Source: Streptomyces spectabilis (GTDB lineage Bacteria > Actinomycetota > Actinomycetes > Streptomycetales > Streptomycetaceae). Taken from it: a stretch of 64,000 nt of DNA. Below are positions 43,307 through 52,363 of this stretch, piece by piece (position 1 is the first letter of the stretch; each line of letters opens with the position of its first letter). A program made the position numbers and the translations under genes. The stretch spans positions 1,612,001 through 1,676,000 of the forward strand of contig NZ_CP023690.1 of NCBI RefSeq assembly GCF_008704795.1. Direction: 5' to 3'. The notes beneath the pieces were generated by a model, which worked only from the letters and a program-made list of their open reading frames with translations, searched no databases and was not told the DNA's origin.

Positions 43307-45913
43307 GTGCTGAAGTCCACGCTCCGGAGCTTCCTCGCGCACAAGGGCAGGCTCTTCCTCTCCGCGCTCGCCGTGATCCTCTCGGTGGCGTTCGTCGCGG
43401 GCAGTCTGATCTTCTCGGACACGGTCAACCGCACCTTCGACCGGCTCTTCGCGTCCACCTCGGCCGACGTCGCGATCTCCCCCAAGGACGACAGCGACGC
43501 GCGCGTGCCGACCGGACACACGCCGACGCTGCCCGCCGCCGTGGCGAAGGAGGTCGCCGAGGTCGACGGCGTCGCGGCCACGCACGTCGACGCGTCGGTC
43601 GAGAACATCACCGTCGTCGACCGCGACAACGACCCGGTGGGCCCGACGACCGGCGCCCCCACCATCGCCGTCAACTGGTACGAGACCGAGCGCAGCCCGG
43701 TGCGGCTGACCTCGGGCCACGCCCCGCGCGGCGCCGGCGAGGCCCTGCTCGACGCGGACACGGCCGACAAGAAGGACGTGGAGATCGGCGATCCGCTCAC
43801 CGTGATCGCCCCGCCCGGCTCCTTCGAGGTGAAGGTCGTCGGCATCGTCACGTTCCGCACCACCAACCCCGGTGCGGCGCTGCTGTTCCTGGACACCCCG
43901 ACCGCGCAGTCCAAGCTCCTCGGCGACAAGGACGCGGCGACGAGCATCGCCGTGGACGCGGCGCCCGGGGTGAGCGACGCGGAGCTGAAACGGCGCGTCG
44001 CCGCCGCGCTCGGCTCGTCGTCGGGATCCACGTCCGACTCGTCGTCGGGCTCGTCGTACGAGTTGAAGACCTCGGCCGAGCAGGCCGAGTCCGCCGCCGA
44101 CGAACTCGGCGGGTTCCTGGACGTCATCAAGTACGTGATGCTCGGCTTCGCCGGGGTCGCCGTCCTCGTCGGCGTGTTCCTGATCGTCAACACCTTCTCC
44201 ATGCTCATCGCGCAGCGCACCCGCGAGCTGGGGCTGTTGCGCGCCCTCGGCGCCGACCGCAGGCAGGTGCGCCGCTCGGTGCTCATCGAGGCCGTGCTCC
44301 TCGGCGTGGTCGGCTCCACCCTGGGACTCGGCGCCGGGATCGGGCTCGCGGCCGGGCTCATCGAACTGATGGGCCTGTTCGGCATGAACCTGAAGTCGAC
44401 GGAGATGGCGATCGGCTGGCAGACGCCCGTCGCCTCGTACGTCGTGGGCGTCGGCGTCACGTTCGTCGCGGCGTATCTGCCGGCGCGCCGGGCCGCCCGG
44501 GTCTCGCCGATGGCCGCGCTCGCGGACGCCGAGATCGCCGGTGTGGGGCGGCCGTTGAAGCTGCGGGCGCTCGTCGGAACCCTGATCGCGGCGGCCGGAA
44601 CGGCGGCGCTCGTGGGGTGCGCGGCCGCGAGCGACACCTCGACGTCGGCCTCGCTGCTCGGGCTCGGCGTGGCCCTCACCCTCGTCGCCATGGTCGTGGC
44701 GGGCCCGCTGCTCGTGCGCCCGGTGATCCGGGTGCTCGGCGGCGTCTTCCCGGCGGTCTTCGGGTCCGTGGGCCGCATGAGCCAGCGCAACGCGCTGCGC
44801 AACCCGCGCCGCACGGGCGCCACGGCGGCCGCCCTCATGGTGGGCCTGGCCCTGGTGGGCGGCCTGTCCGTGGCGAGCGCCTCGATGACGAAGTCGTTCG
44901 ACGAGCAGATCGACAGGACGCTGGGGGCGGACTTCGTCGTCAACGGCGCCGCCAACCCCTTCGCCCCGTTCCCCGCCGAGGTCACCGAGAAGGTGCGCGA
45001 GACGGAGGGCGCCGGGCTCACCGTGCGCAACCGCTTCGCGACCCTGAAGCTGCGCATGCCCGACGGCAAGACCGTGAAGTCCACCGCGGCGGGCTACGAC
45101 AAACGGGTCGACGAAGTCCTCAACCTCTCGTACGCGCGCGGCAGTACGGCCCGGGCCCTTGCCCCCGGACACGTCGCCATGGACAAGGACTTCGCCAGGG
45201 ACCACGACGTACGCGTCGGCTCGGTGCTGCCCGTGGAGGTCGCGGACAAGCGCGAGGCCGACCTCACGGTCGGCGCGCTCACCGACATGGACCTCGCGGA
45301 GGGCCCCGGCCTGGAGGGCGGGCTCTTCATGGGGCTCGGCACGCTGGCGAAATACGCTCCCGACGGACAGGACGCCACGCTCTTCGTCAACGCCGCCGAC
45401 GGCACGGACGCGGGCACGCTGCGCGACCGCCTCGAGTCCGTGCTCGACCCGTACCCGCAGTTGAAGGTGCTCGACCAGGCCGACTACAAGAAGCTGATCC
45501 GCGAACAGATCGCCGTGCTGCTCTACCTCGTGTACGCGCTGCTCGGCCTGGCGATCGTCATCGCCGTGCTCGGCGTGGTCAACACCCTCGCCCTGTCGGT
45601 CGTGGAGCGCACCCGGGAGATCGGGCTGCTGCGCGCGATCGGCCTCGCGCGGCGGCAGCTGCGGCGCATGATCCGCCTGGAGTCGGTGGTGATCGCGGTG
45701 TTCGGCGCGGTGCTCGGCCTCGCGCTCGGCCTGGTGTGGGGCGTGTCGATGCAGCAGGTCCTGGCGTTGCAGGGGCTCAAGGCGTTCGCGGTGCCGTGGT
45801 CGACGATCGTCGCCGTGGTGATCGGTTCGGTGGTCGTGGGGATCGTGGCGGCGCTGCTCCCGGCGCTGCGGGCCTCGCGCATGAACGTACTGGAGGCGAT
45901 CGCGCACGAGTGA
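43307..45913 (+). CDS. ABC transporter permease with two FtsX domains
   Basis: 868 residues from GTG at 43307. An N-terminal transmembrane helix (LSALAVILSVAFVAGSLIFS) is followed by a large extracellular domain and an FtsX domain with ERTRELG-like QRTRELGLLRALGADRRQVR near 303. A second extracellular part and a second FtsX domain follow, with VERTREIGLLRAIGLARRQL near 765. A Ser/Gly-rich insert (SSSGSTSDSSSGSS near 239) lies in the first extracellular domain. This MacB-like mechanotransmission type exports or extracts hydrophobic substrates without transporting them through the membrane core. The substrate is unknown. Confidence 0.95.
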   Translation: MLKSTLRSFLAHKGRLFLSALAVILSVAFVAGSLIFSDTVNRTFDRLFASTSADVAISPKDDSDARVPTGHTPTLPAAVAKEVAEVDGVAATHVDASVENITVVDRDNDPVGPTTGAPTIAVNWYETERSPVRLTSGHAPRGAGEALLDADTADKKDVEIGDPLTVIAPPGSFEVKVVGIVTFRTTNPGAALLFLDTPTAQSKLLGDKDAATSIAVDAAPGVSDAELKRRVAAALGSSSGSTSDSSSGSSYELKTSAEQAESAADELGGFLDVIKYVMLGFAGVAVLVGVFLIVNTFSMLIAQRTRELGLLRALGADRRQVRRSVLIEAVLLGVVGSTLGLGAGIGLAAGLIELMGLFGMNLKSTEMAIGWQTPVASYVVGVGVTFVAAYLPARRAARVSPMAALADAEIAGVGRPLKLRALVGTLIAAAGTAALVGCAAASDTSTSASLLGLGVALTLVAMVVAGPLLVRPVIRVLGGVFPAVFGSVGRMSQRNALRNPRRTGATAAALMVGLALVGGLSVASASMTKSFDEQIDRTLGADFVVNGAANPFAPFPAEVTEKVRETEGAGLTVRNRFATLKLRMPDGKTVKSTAAGYDKRVDEVLNLSYARGSTARALAPGHVAMDKDFARDHDVRVGSVLPVEVADKREADLTVGALTDMDLAEGPGLEGGLFMGLGTLAKYAPDGQDATLFVNAADGTDAGTLRDRLESVLDPYPQLKVLDQADYKKLIREQIAVLLYLVYALLGLAIVIAVLGVVNTLALSVVERTREIGLLRAIGLARRQLRRMIRLESVVIAVFGAVLGLALGLVWGVSMQQVLALQGLKAFAVPWSTIVAVVIGSVVVGIVAALLPALRASRMNVLEAIAHE

Positions 45914-45967
45914 CGGGGCTGGGGCCGGTGTCCAGTACCCGGTGCGCGGTGCCCGGTACGGTCGACG

Positions 45968-46002
45968 GGGCAGGGGCACGCGTCAGGGCAGGGGCACGCG
46001 TC
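45968..46002. repeat. 17-bp direct repeat before LLM oxidoreductase
   Basis: Two copies of GGGCAGGGGCACGCGTC (45968-45984 and 45986-46002) separated by 1 bp, between the permease and the next gene. Confidence 0.85.
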
Positions 46003-46031
46003 CCCAACCGCGCGACACGTGAGGAGAGTTC

Positions 46032-46922
46032 ATGACCAGGCCGTTCCGCTTCGGCGTCACGATGATGACCCCCTCGGCGGGGGACGAGTGGCGCAAGAAG
46101 TGCCGCAGGGCCGAGGAGCTCGGCTACGACGTGATCCTGGTCGCCGACCATCTGGGGATGCCCGCGCCGTTCCCCGCACTCGTCGCGGCGGCCGAGGCAA
46201 CTGAGCGGCCGCGGGTCGGCACCTTCGTCCTCAACGCCGGGTTCTGGAACCCCGTCCTGCTCGCGCGCGAGGTCGCCACGGCGGACGCGCTCACCGGTGG
46301 CCGGCTCGAACTGGGGCTCGGCACCGGGTACGTGAAGTCGGAGTTCGACGCGGCGGGCCTCCCGTGGCCCACGGCGGGTGCGCGCCTGTCCCATCTGGCC
46401 CGCACCATCGAGGAGCTGGACCGGCTGCTCGCCTCGACGGAGCACCGGCCGGAGCCCCGGCAGCGGCCGCGCCCGCCCTTGCTGGTCGGCGGCAACGGCG
46501 ACCGCGTCCTGAAGGTGATCGCCGAGCACGCCGACATCGCCGCGTTCACCGGGACGCGCACGGTCCCGGGCGACCCGGACGGCAAGCTGGCCGTCCTCAC
46601 GGCGGAGGCCGTGGACGAGCGCGTGGCCGCGTACCAGCGGTTCGCCGCGGGGCGCTCCGCCCCCGCCGAGCTGAACCTCCTGATCCAGGTGGTCGAGGAG
46701 ACGCGGGACCGGCGGGCCACCCTGCGGCCCTCCCTCGGGCGCGTCCCGCACCTCACCGAGGACGAGGCCCTGGAGGTGCCGATCCTCCTCCTCGGCACGG
46801 TCCGGCAGATGGCCGACCAGCTGCGCGCCCAGCGGGAGCGGTACGGCTTCTCGTACATCGCGGTCCTGGAGCAGAGCCTGGAGGCCTTCGGCCCGGTCAT
46901 CGAGGAGCTGCGCGGCGAGTGA
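46032..46922 (+). CDS. LLM-class F420-dependent oxidoreductase
   Basis: 296 residues from ATG at 46032 with GAGGAGAG upstream. It shows the luciferase-like TIM barrel: FRFGVTMMTPSAGDEWRKKC, VLVADHLGMP near 36, RPRVGTFVLNAGFWNP near 60, and ATADALTGGRLELGLGTG near 83. The PPLLVGGNGDRVLKVIAEHA motif near 149 matches the TIGR03621 subgroup. F420 use is inferred from the family. The substrate is unknown. Confidence 0.93.
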   Translation: MTRPFRFGVTMMTPSAGDEWRKKCRRAEELGYDVILVADHLGMPAPFPALVAAAEATERPRVGTFVLNAGFWNPVLLAREVATADALTGGRLELGLGTGYVKSEFDAAGLPWPTAGARLSHLARTIEELDRLLASTEHRPEPRQRPRPPLLVGGNGDRVLKVIAEHADIAAFTGTRTVPGDPDGKLAVLTAEAVDERVAAYQRFAAGRSAPAELNLLIQVVEETRDRRATLRPSLGRVPHLTEDEALEVPILLLGTVRQMADQLRAQRERYGFSYIAVLEQSLEAFGPVIEELRGE

Positions 46923-47042
46923 CGTACAGCCGTCCGGGCTCCGGGCTCTGTCCGGGCTCTCCACGCTCTTCGCGCTCTCCGGGCTCTGTCCGGATTCTGG
47001 AATTCCGGGTGGTGGGGCCGCGTCCGGTGATGGGATGCGGCC

Positions 47043-47468
47043 ATGGATGATCTACGGATTCGACCCGCCGCGCCCGCCGACCTGGACGCGGTCCTCGCCT
47101 TCTGGAAGGCGGCCGCGGAAGGCACGAGCATCAGCGACGACCGCTCGGGGGTGGAGCGGCTCGTGGCCCGTGACCCCGGCGCCCTGCTCCTCGCCGAGCG
47201 CGGCGGTGAGCTCGTCGGCACGGTGATCGCGGGCTTCGACGGCTGGCGGTGCCATCTGTACCGGCTCGCCGTGCACCCGGAGCAGCGGCGGCGCGGGATC
47301 GGCACGGCGCTGCTCGCGGCGGCGGAGGAGCGGTTCGCGGCGCTCGGCGGGCGCCGCGCGGACGCCATGGTGCTCAACCGCAACGAGCGGGCCCACCACG
47401 CCTGGCACGCGGCCGGGTACGCGCCCGAGCCGCAGTGGAGCCGCTGGGTGAAGCATCTCGACCGGTGA
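47043..47468 (+). CDS. GNAT-family N-acetyltransferase
   Basis: 141 residues (MDDLRIRPAAPADLDAVLAF). It is a compact single GNAT domain with the acetyl-CoA loop in LAVHPEQRRRGIGTALLAAA near 76-95 (R-R-x-G-I-G) and RNERAHHAWHAAGYAPEPQW at the end. The acceptor is unknown; the RimI/YpeA-like C-terminal pattern is general. Confidence 0.92.
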   Translation: MDDLRIRPAAPADLDAVLAFWKAAAEGTSISDDRSGVERLVARDPGALLLAERGGELVGTVIAGFDGWRCHLYRLAVHPEQRRRGIGTALLAAAEERFAALGGRRADAMVLNRNERAHHAWHAAGYAPEPQWSRWVKHLDR

Positions 47469-47650
47469 CTCCACGCGATCGTCCACTACAGAGCGCCACG
47501 CTCCCGCTAGTGCTTTGCTGATCCTTTAATATGAAGGGTCCCCTGTAACCCTGACGAAAGGTGTGAGCGTCCGCCCATGGGCGAGCCTCCCAGTACCCGA
47601 CATCGCGCATTCGCCACGCCCCTGGCCGATCATGGGACGGAGGTGACCCG
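47469..47650 (+). promoter_or_regulatory. Leader of the CNNM operon with several potential hairpins
   Basis: 182 bp with an AT-rich TTTAATAT near 47526 that may be a -10. The inverted pair ACGCTC/GAGCGT (near 47500 and 47567) is followed by the palindrome CGCCCATGGGCG just downstream. A CCTCCC near 47586 could pair with the GGAGG ribosome-binding site at 47638. It does not match any riboswitch pattern I know; regulation by a metal is speculation. Confidence 0.35.
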
Positions 47651-49087
47651 ATGACCGAAGTGCTCCTGCTCCTCGTGGCGGTGCTGCTCTCGCTCGCGTG
47701 CGGCGTCTTCGTCGCGGCGGAGTTCTCGCTCACCACCGTCGAGCGCAGCGAACTCGAGAGTGCGGCGGAGCGCGGCGAGCGCGGCGCCGAGAGCGCCCTC
47801 AAGGCGGTCAAGAACCTCACCTTCCAGCTCTCCGGAGCGCAGCTCGGCATCACCGTGACCGGCCTCGTCGTCGGCATGCTCGCCAAGCCCGCGATCGGCG
47901 ATCTGATCGAGGGCCCGCTCGGCTCCGCAGGCGTTCCCGAAGCGGCCGCGTCGACCGTCGCCCTCATGCTCGGCACGGCGCTCTCCACCGTCTTCCTGAT
48001 GGTCGTCGGCGAGCTGGTGCCCAAGAACTGGGCGATCTCCTCGCCGCTGCCCATCGCCAAGCGCGTCGCGACCCCGCAGCGGATCTTCAGCGCGGCCTTC
48101 CGGCCGTTCATCACGCATCTGAACAACACCGCGAACCGCGCCGTGCGCCGCATGGGCATGGAGCCCGCCGAGGAGCTCGCCTCCGCGCGCGGCCCCAAGG
48201 AGCTCGCGGCCCTCGCCCGGCACTCCGCGAAGGAGGGCGCCCTCGAGGCGGAGGCCGCCGAGCGGTTCATGCGCACGCTGAACCTCGCCGACCTGACCGC
48301 CGAGAACGTGATGACGCCGCGCGTCCAGGTCGTGGCCCTGGAGGCCCAGGCCACCTGCCAGGACGTCGCCAACGCCACCCGCGGGACCGGTCTGTCCCGC
48401 TTCCCCGTCTACCAGGGCTCCCTCGACACGGTCGTCGGCGTCGTCCACATCAAGGACGTCATCGCGCTGCCCGCCGAGCGCAGGCCCCGCCTGCCCGTGC
48501 GCGAGCTCATGCGCGAGCCGCTGCTCGTACCGGAGTCCCTGACCGTCGACCGGCTGCTCGACCGGCTCTCGGGCAAGCGCACCATGGCCGTCGTCATCGA
48601 CGAGTACGGCGGCACCGCGGGCGTCGCCACCCTCGAGGACATCGTCGAGGAGGTCGTCGGCGAGGTGCACGACGAGCACGACCCGCACGAGACGCCCGAC
48701 CTGGCCGCCGTCGGCACCGACGAGGACGGCCGCGAGCTGTACTCGGCGGACGGCGCGGCCCGCACCGACGAGCTGGCCCGCGTGGGCCTGCGCGTGCCGG
48801 ACGGCCCGTACGAGACCCTCGCCGGAGTCGTCGCGACCGAGCTCGGCCGCATCCCCGCCGTCGGCGACCGCGTCGACGTCGGCGGCTGGCACCTGGAGGT
48901 CGTGGACGCCAGTGGCCGCCGCGCCGCGCGCGTACTGCTGCGCGCCCCGGCGCCGACCGACGACGAGGGTACGGACGACGCGGACGAGGGTGGCGGCGAG
49001 GGCGAAAGGCACGGCCGTCACGGCAGCGGCGGGCGCCGCGGGGCCCGGATCCGTGCGCACCTGGAGAAGGGGAAGGACGAGCGATGA
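47651..49087 (+). CDS. CNNM/CorC-type (HlyC) membrane protein, first of pair
   Basis: 478 residues from ATG at 47651 with GGAGG upstream. Residues about 1-180 are the CNNM (DUF21) membrane domain with GVFVAAEFSLTTVERSELE and GELVPKNWAISSPLPIAKR. A CBS pair follows (VMTPRVQVVALE, RFPVYQGSLDTVVGVVHIKD, VVIDEYGGTAGVATLEDIVE). A CorC_HlyC domain occupies about 350-430. The C-terminal 50 residues are acidic then basic low complexity. Members act in Mg2+/Co2+ export. The stop overlaps the next start. Confidence 0.94.
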   Translation: MTEVLLLLVAVLLSLACGVFVAAEFSLTTVERSELESAAERGERGAESALKAVKNLTFQLSGAQLGITVTGLVVGMLAKPAIGDLIEGPLGSAGVPEAAASTVALMLGTALSTVFLMVVGELVPKNWAISSPLPIAKRVATPQRIFSAAFRPFITHLNNTANRAVRRMGMEPAEELASARGPKELAALARHSAKEGALEAEAAERFMRTLNLADLTAENVMTPRVQVVALEAQATCQDVANATRGTGLSRFPVYQGSLDTVVGVVHIKDVIALPAERRPRLPVRELMREPLLVPESLTVDRLLDRLSGKRTMAVVIDEYGGTAGVATLEDIVEEVVGEVHDEHDPHETPDLAAVGTDEDGRELYSADGAARTDELARVGLRVPDGPYETLAGVVATELGRIPAVGDRVDVGGWHLEVVDASGRRAARVLLRAPAPTDDEGTDDADEGGGEGERHGRHGSGGRRGARIRAHLEKGKDER

Positions 49088-50097
49088 CCGCCATCCAGCT
49101 GCTGATCGGCCTGGCGACGCTCGTCGTCAACGCCTTCTTCGTGGGCGCCGAGTTCGCGCTGATCTCGGTGCGCCGCAGCCAGATCGAACCGCACGCCGAA
49201 GACGGCGACCGGCGCGCCAAGAGCGTGCTGTGGGGACTGCAGCACGTGTCCGTCCTTATGGCCGCGGCGCAGCTCGGCATCACGCTGTGCACCCTGGTGC
49301 TCGGCGTCGTCGCCGAACCCGCGATCGCGCACCTGCTGGAGCCGCTGTTCGACGCGGTGGGCGTGCCGCACGGCCTGGTCCACCCCATCTCGTTCGTCAT
49401 CGCGCTGGCCGTGGCGACGTATCTGCACATGCTGCTCGGCGAGATGATCCCCAAGAACGTCGCCCTTGCCGAGCCGGTGCGCAGCGCGCTGCTGCTCGGG
49501 CCGCCCCTGGTGGCCCTCGCCCGCGCGCTGCGGCCGGTGGTCTTCACGATCAACGCGTTCGCCAACGGAATCCTGAAGCTGCTGCGGGTCGAGACGAAGG
49601 ACGAGGTCGCGGCGACCTTCTCGGACGCCGAACTGGCCCGCATCGTCCAGGACTCCAGCGACGCGGGCCTGATCGACGACCGCGCGCAGGAACGGCTGCA
49701 CGACGCGCTCGAACTCGGCCGCCGACCGGTGCGGGACGTGGTGCTTCCGCTGGAGCGCGTGGTCTACGCGCGCGTGGGCGTCACCCCGGAGAAGCTGGAG
49801 CGCCTGTCGGCGGACAGCGGCTTCTCGCGCTTCCCCGTCGTCGACGAGGGGCGCCGGATCGTCGGCTATCTGCATGTGAAGGACGCACTGGAGGTGTCGC
49901 CGCGCGACCTGCCCTTCCGGGTGGCGGACATGCGGCCGATCGCGCGCGTGCGCGAGACCACACCGCTGGACGGCGTCCTCTCGGCCATGCGGGGCAGCCG
50001 CACGCACGTGGCCGCCGTGCTCGGCGCGGACGGCCGTCTGGCCGGCATGGTCACGATGGAGGACGTGCTGCGGGAGCTGTTCGGACAGCCCGTCTAG
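49084..50097 (+). CDS. CNNM/CorC-type membrane protein, second of pair
   Basis: 337 residues from ATG at 49084, overlapping the previous gene by ATGA. The DUF21 membrane domain (NAFFVGAEFALISVRRSQIE, then LLGEMIPKNVALAEPVRSAL) is followed by two CBS motifs (FSRFPVVDEGRRIVGYLHVK and the VTMEDVLRELFGQ end). It lacks the CorC_HlyC C-terminal domain that the first protein has, so the two probably form a heteromer. Coupled tandem CNNM genes are common in Streptomyces. Confidence 0.94.
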   Translation: MTAIQLLIGLATLVVNAFFVGAEFALISVRRSQIEPHAEDGDRRAKSVLWGLQHVSVLMAAAQLGITLCTLVLGVVAEPAIAHLLEPLFDAVGVPHGLVHPISFVIALAVATYLHMLLGEMIPKNVALAEPVRSALLLGPPLVALARALRPVVFTINAFANGILKLLRVETKDEVAATFSDAELARIVQDSSDAGLIDDRAQERLHDALELGRRPVRDVVLPLERVVYARVGVTPEKLERLSADSGFSRFPVVDEGRRIVGYLHVKDALEVSPRDLPFRVADMRPIARVRETTPLDGVLSAMRGSRTHVAAVLGADGRLAGMVTMEDVLRELFGQPV

Positions 50098-50124
50098 TCC
50101 CCATAGAGCTCCCATGGGGACCTC

Positions 50125-50152
50125 CATGCGGTCCTTCATGCGGTCCTTCATG
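50125..50152. repeat. 12-bp tandem direct repeat
   Basis: CATGCGGTCCTT occurs twice in tandem (50125-50148) and is followed by CATG, starting the next unit. It lies just before the palindrome at 50157-50178. Confidence 0.7.
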
Positions 50153-50156
50153 AAAA

Positions 50157-50178
50157 CTCTAGAACGATGGTTCTAGAG
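50157..50178. promoter_or_regulatory. Inverted repeat CTCTAGAAC-N4-GTTCTAGAG between convergent genes
   Basis: It has perfect 9-bp arms with a GATG spacer. It lies 60 bp past the CNNM stop and 29 bp past the convergent holin-like stop. It could be a bidirectional terminator, but AGAAC-N4-GTTCT looks like a TetR/MarR-type operator, and no regulator gene is next to it. Confidence 0.5.
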
Positions 50179-50206
50179 CCGAGGCCTCAGCAAGGGCGCG
50201 CTTCCG

Positions 50207-50455
50207 TCACAGGACGGGGGCGCGCCCTCCGCCGTCCGGGGTCTCCGTGAAACCGGGTCCTGGCGGGCCGATCTTCGCCGAGCCGAGCGCGGTGAGGACG
50301 GCGAGCAGCGCCGCCATGCCCGCGGTGCCGAGGGCGGCCGTCCACGCCACGTCGAGGAGGTTCGTCGCCCCGGCGACGAGGACCGCGGCGAGTGCCTGCG
50401 CGAACGTGCGGACGGCACGCTCCGCGGTGGCTTTCCAGAAGGCAGCGCTCCACAT
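50207..50455 (-). CDS. Holin-like small membrane protein
   Basis: 82 residues starting MWSAAFWKATAERAVRTFAQ. It matches the phage-holin-like family (r1t type) with two membrane segments (AQALAAVLVAGATNLLDVAW and AGMAALLAVLTALGSA). The tail is polar (PGPGFTETPDGGG). No endolysin or phage gene is near, so it is probably a domesticated chromosomal holin-like protein. GGAG precedes the start. Confidence 0.8.
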   Translation of the reverse strand: MWSAAFWKATAERAVRTFAQALAAVLVAGATNLLDVAWTAALGTAGMAALLAVLTALGSAKIGPPGPGFTETPDGGGRAPVL

Positions 50456-50496
50456 GGCGGCCCCCTCTCCAGGAGCGAGGCCTCACGGTTGAGCCC

Positions 50497-51489
50497 TCAA
50501 CTGCCGCTATCGTCGCGTCCCTTGGTACCGCTTGTCGACGCGTCGGCAGCGGATCCCCCGGCGGCCAACCCGTCGGCGAGAGCCTCCTGGAGCCGGGTGA
50601 GGAAGGCATGGGCGGCGGGGCCCTGCGGGCCGTCCGCCCGGCGGGCGAGGACGATCCGGCCGCGCGGTCCCGGCTCGGCGAACGGCAGTGCCCGCAGACC
50701 GAGCTCCGCGGCCTCCGTCTCCGACGCGGGAAAGACCGCCACACCCAGCCCGCGCGCCGCGAGCTGGGCCACCAGCTCGGGCGCGGCCGCCTCGAAGGCG
50801 ACGCGCGGTGCGAACCCGGCCTGCGCACAGACCCGTTCCAGGACCGCCCGCAGACCGGTGCCGCGCGGCAGGCTGATGAGGGGCCGGTCCGCGAGCGCGG
50901 TCAACGGGAGGCCCGGCGCCGGACCGGCCGCCCGCTCCTGCGCGTACGCGATGAGCGGGTCGCCCTCCGCCACGACGACCGCCAAGGGCTCGTCCACCAC
51001 GATGTCCCAGAGGATGCCCTGCGGCGGGGCGTCGGTCGTCTGACCGACCAGGGCGACGTCGAGTTCACCCGCCCGCAGCGCGGCCAGCATGCGCTCCGAG
51101 GTGTCCTCGGTCAGGGCGATCTCGACGTGCGGATGCTCGTCGTGGAAGTCCGCGAGCAGCTCCGCCACGCCGAACATGCCGGTGGCGGAGCCCGAGACGA
51201 CCCCGAGCGTGACACGGCCGCGCAGCAGCCCGGTGAACTCGTCGGCCGTCTGCCGCATCCCCTCGACCGCGGCGAGCGCGGCCCGGGCGTACGGCAGCAC
51301 CGCCGCGCCCGCCTCCGTCACGGTGACCGTCCGGCCCGAGCGGTCCAGGAGCCGCTGCCCCAGCTCCCGCTCCAACTGCCGGACCTGTGCGCTCACCCCG
51401 GGCTGCGCCACGTGCAACCGGGTGGCGGCGCGGGTGAAGTTGGCCTCTTCCACGACGGTGAGGAAGTACCGGAGCTGGCGAAGTTCCAT
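50497..51489 (-). CDS. LysR-family transcriptional regulator
   Basis: 330 residues starting MELRQLRYFLTVVEEANFTR. The helix-turn-helix at about 1-60 (AATRLHVAQPGVSAQVRQLE) and the effector domain at 88-300 (VTLGVVSGSATGMFGVAELL, the IVVDEPLAVVVAEGDPL block) are standard LTTR. A 30-residue Ser/Gly-rich tail is extra. It is divergent from a mycothiol-dependent isomerase-like gene across 70 bp, which is its likely target. Confidence 0.93.
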   Translation of the reverse strand: MELRQLRYFLTVVEEANFTRAATRLHVAQPGVSAQVRQLERELGQRLLDRSGRTVTVTEAGAAVLPYARAALAAVEGMRQTADEFTGLLRGRVTLGVVSGSATGMFGVAELLADFHDEHPHVEIALTEDTSERMLAALRAGELDVALVGQTTDAPPQGILWDIVVDEPLAVVVAEGDPLIAYAQERAAGPAPGLPLTALADRPLISLPRGTGLRAVLERVCAQAGFAPRVAFEAAAPELVAQLAARGLGVAVFPASETEAAELGLRALPFAEPGPRGRIVLARRADGPQGPAAHAFLTRLQEALADGLAAGGSAADASTSGTKGRDDSGS

Positions 51490-51559
51490 AACGGAGAATG
51501 CTAGTCACGAGACGTACTGGCTCTTGGACTTATCGCACCACCCCTTGGATCTTGGAACC

Positions 51560-52237
51560 ATGGGGAACACGGAGAACACGGGGAACACAGGGAGCACGGG
51601 GCCTGGAACCGCGTCGCAGCAGCCCATACGGTCCGCCATCGCAGCCGAGCGCCGCGAGCTGGCCGATCTCCTGGAGAGCCTGACGCCCGAGCAGTGGGAC
51701 ACGCCGTCGCTGTGCGCGGGCTGGCGGGTGCGCGAGGTCGCGGCACACATGTCGCTCGGCTTCCGCTATCCGCTCCCCCGCGTCCTGTGGCAGCTCGTCA
51801 GGGCGGGCGGCAGTCTGCACCGCATGACGGACCGCTGCGCCCGCGCGGACGCGGCGGCGTACGGGACCGCCGAGCTCGCCGGATTCCTGCGTGAGCACGC
51901 GCACCACCCGTGGACCCCGCCCGTCGGCGGCTTCGCCAGCGCGCTCGGCCACGACGTGGTGCACGGCATGGACATCACCGTGGCCCTCGGCCTCGACCGG
52001 CGGGTACCGGAGGACCGGGTGCGGATCCTCCTGGACCACGTCACCGTCAAGAGCGCCAAGTTCTTCGGCGCCGACCTCACCGGGGTCCAGCTCTGCGCCG
52101 ACGACCTCGACTGGACGTACGGCTCCGGGGCGCCGCTGCGGGGATCCGGCCAGGACCTGCTGCTCGCCGCGTTCGGCCGCGCGGTGCCCGCGGGGCGCCT
52201 GCGCGGGGAGCGGAGCGAGCGCTTCACAGCGGCCTGA
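51560..52237 (+). CDS. Maleylpyruvate isomerase-family (mycothiol-dependent type, DinB-like) protein
   Basis: 225 residues from ATG at 51560. The MDMPI_N/TIGR03083 domain has IRSAIAAERRELADLLESLT near 24, SLCAGWRVREVAAHM near 50 (W-x-V-R-E-V-x-x-H, a metal His) and ALGHDVVHGMDITVALGL near 125. Many members are mycothiol-dependent S-transferases or isomerases. The first 20 residues are Asn-Thr-Gly repeats (NTENTGNTGSTG) from a 9-bp DNA repeat. It is divergent from a LysR gene. Confidence 0.88.
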   Translation: MGNTENTGNTGSTGPGTASQQPIRSAIAAERRELADLLESLTPEQWDTPSLCAGWRVREVAAHMSLGFRYPLPRVLWQLVRAGGSLHRMTDRCARADAAAYGTAELAGFLREHAHHPWTPPVGGFASALGHDVVHGMDITVALGLDRRVPEDRVRILLDHVTVKSAKFFGADLTGVQLCADDLDWTYGSGAPLRGSGQDLLLAAFGRAVPAGRLRGERSERFTAA

Positions 52238-52363
52238 GCGGAGCGCGCGGGCAGGCCTGTGCCGGGGCCGCACCGCGGTCGGCGCGGAGGGCCGCACCGG
52301 GGCCCGGGTGCCGTCGGGCGGCCCGTGCCCGGCACGGCCACGCGGGATACCATCGACCCCGCC

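Noticed and set aside
42530..45979. Very long minus-strand open frame (over 1100 codons) opposite the ABC transporter
   Set aside because: It is a mirror of the two well-supported transporter genes in GC-rich DNA; no domain, signal or ribosome-binding site supports it.
46923..47042. Several GGGCTCT/CCGGGCTCTG-like repeats before a GNAT gene
   Set aside because: Irregular low-complexity repeats without a constant unit; no function can be supported.
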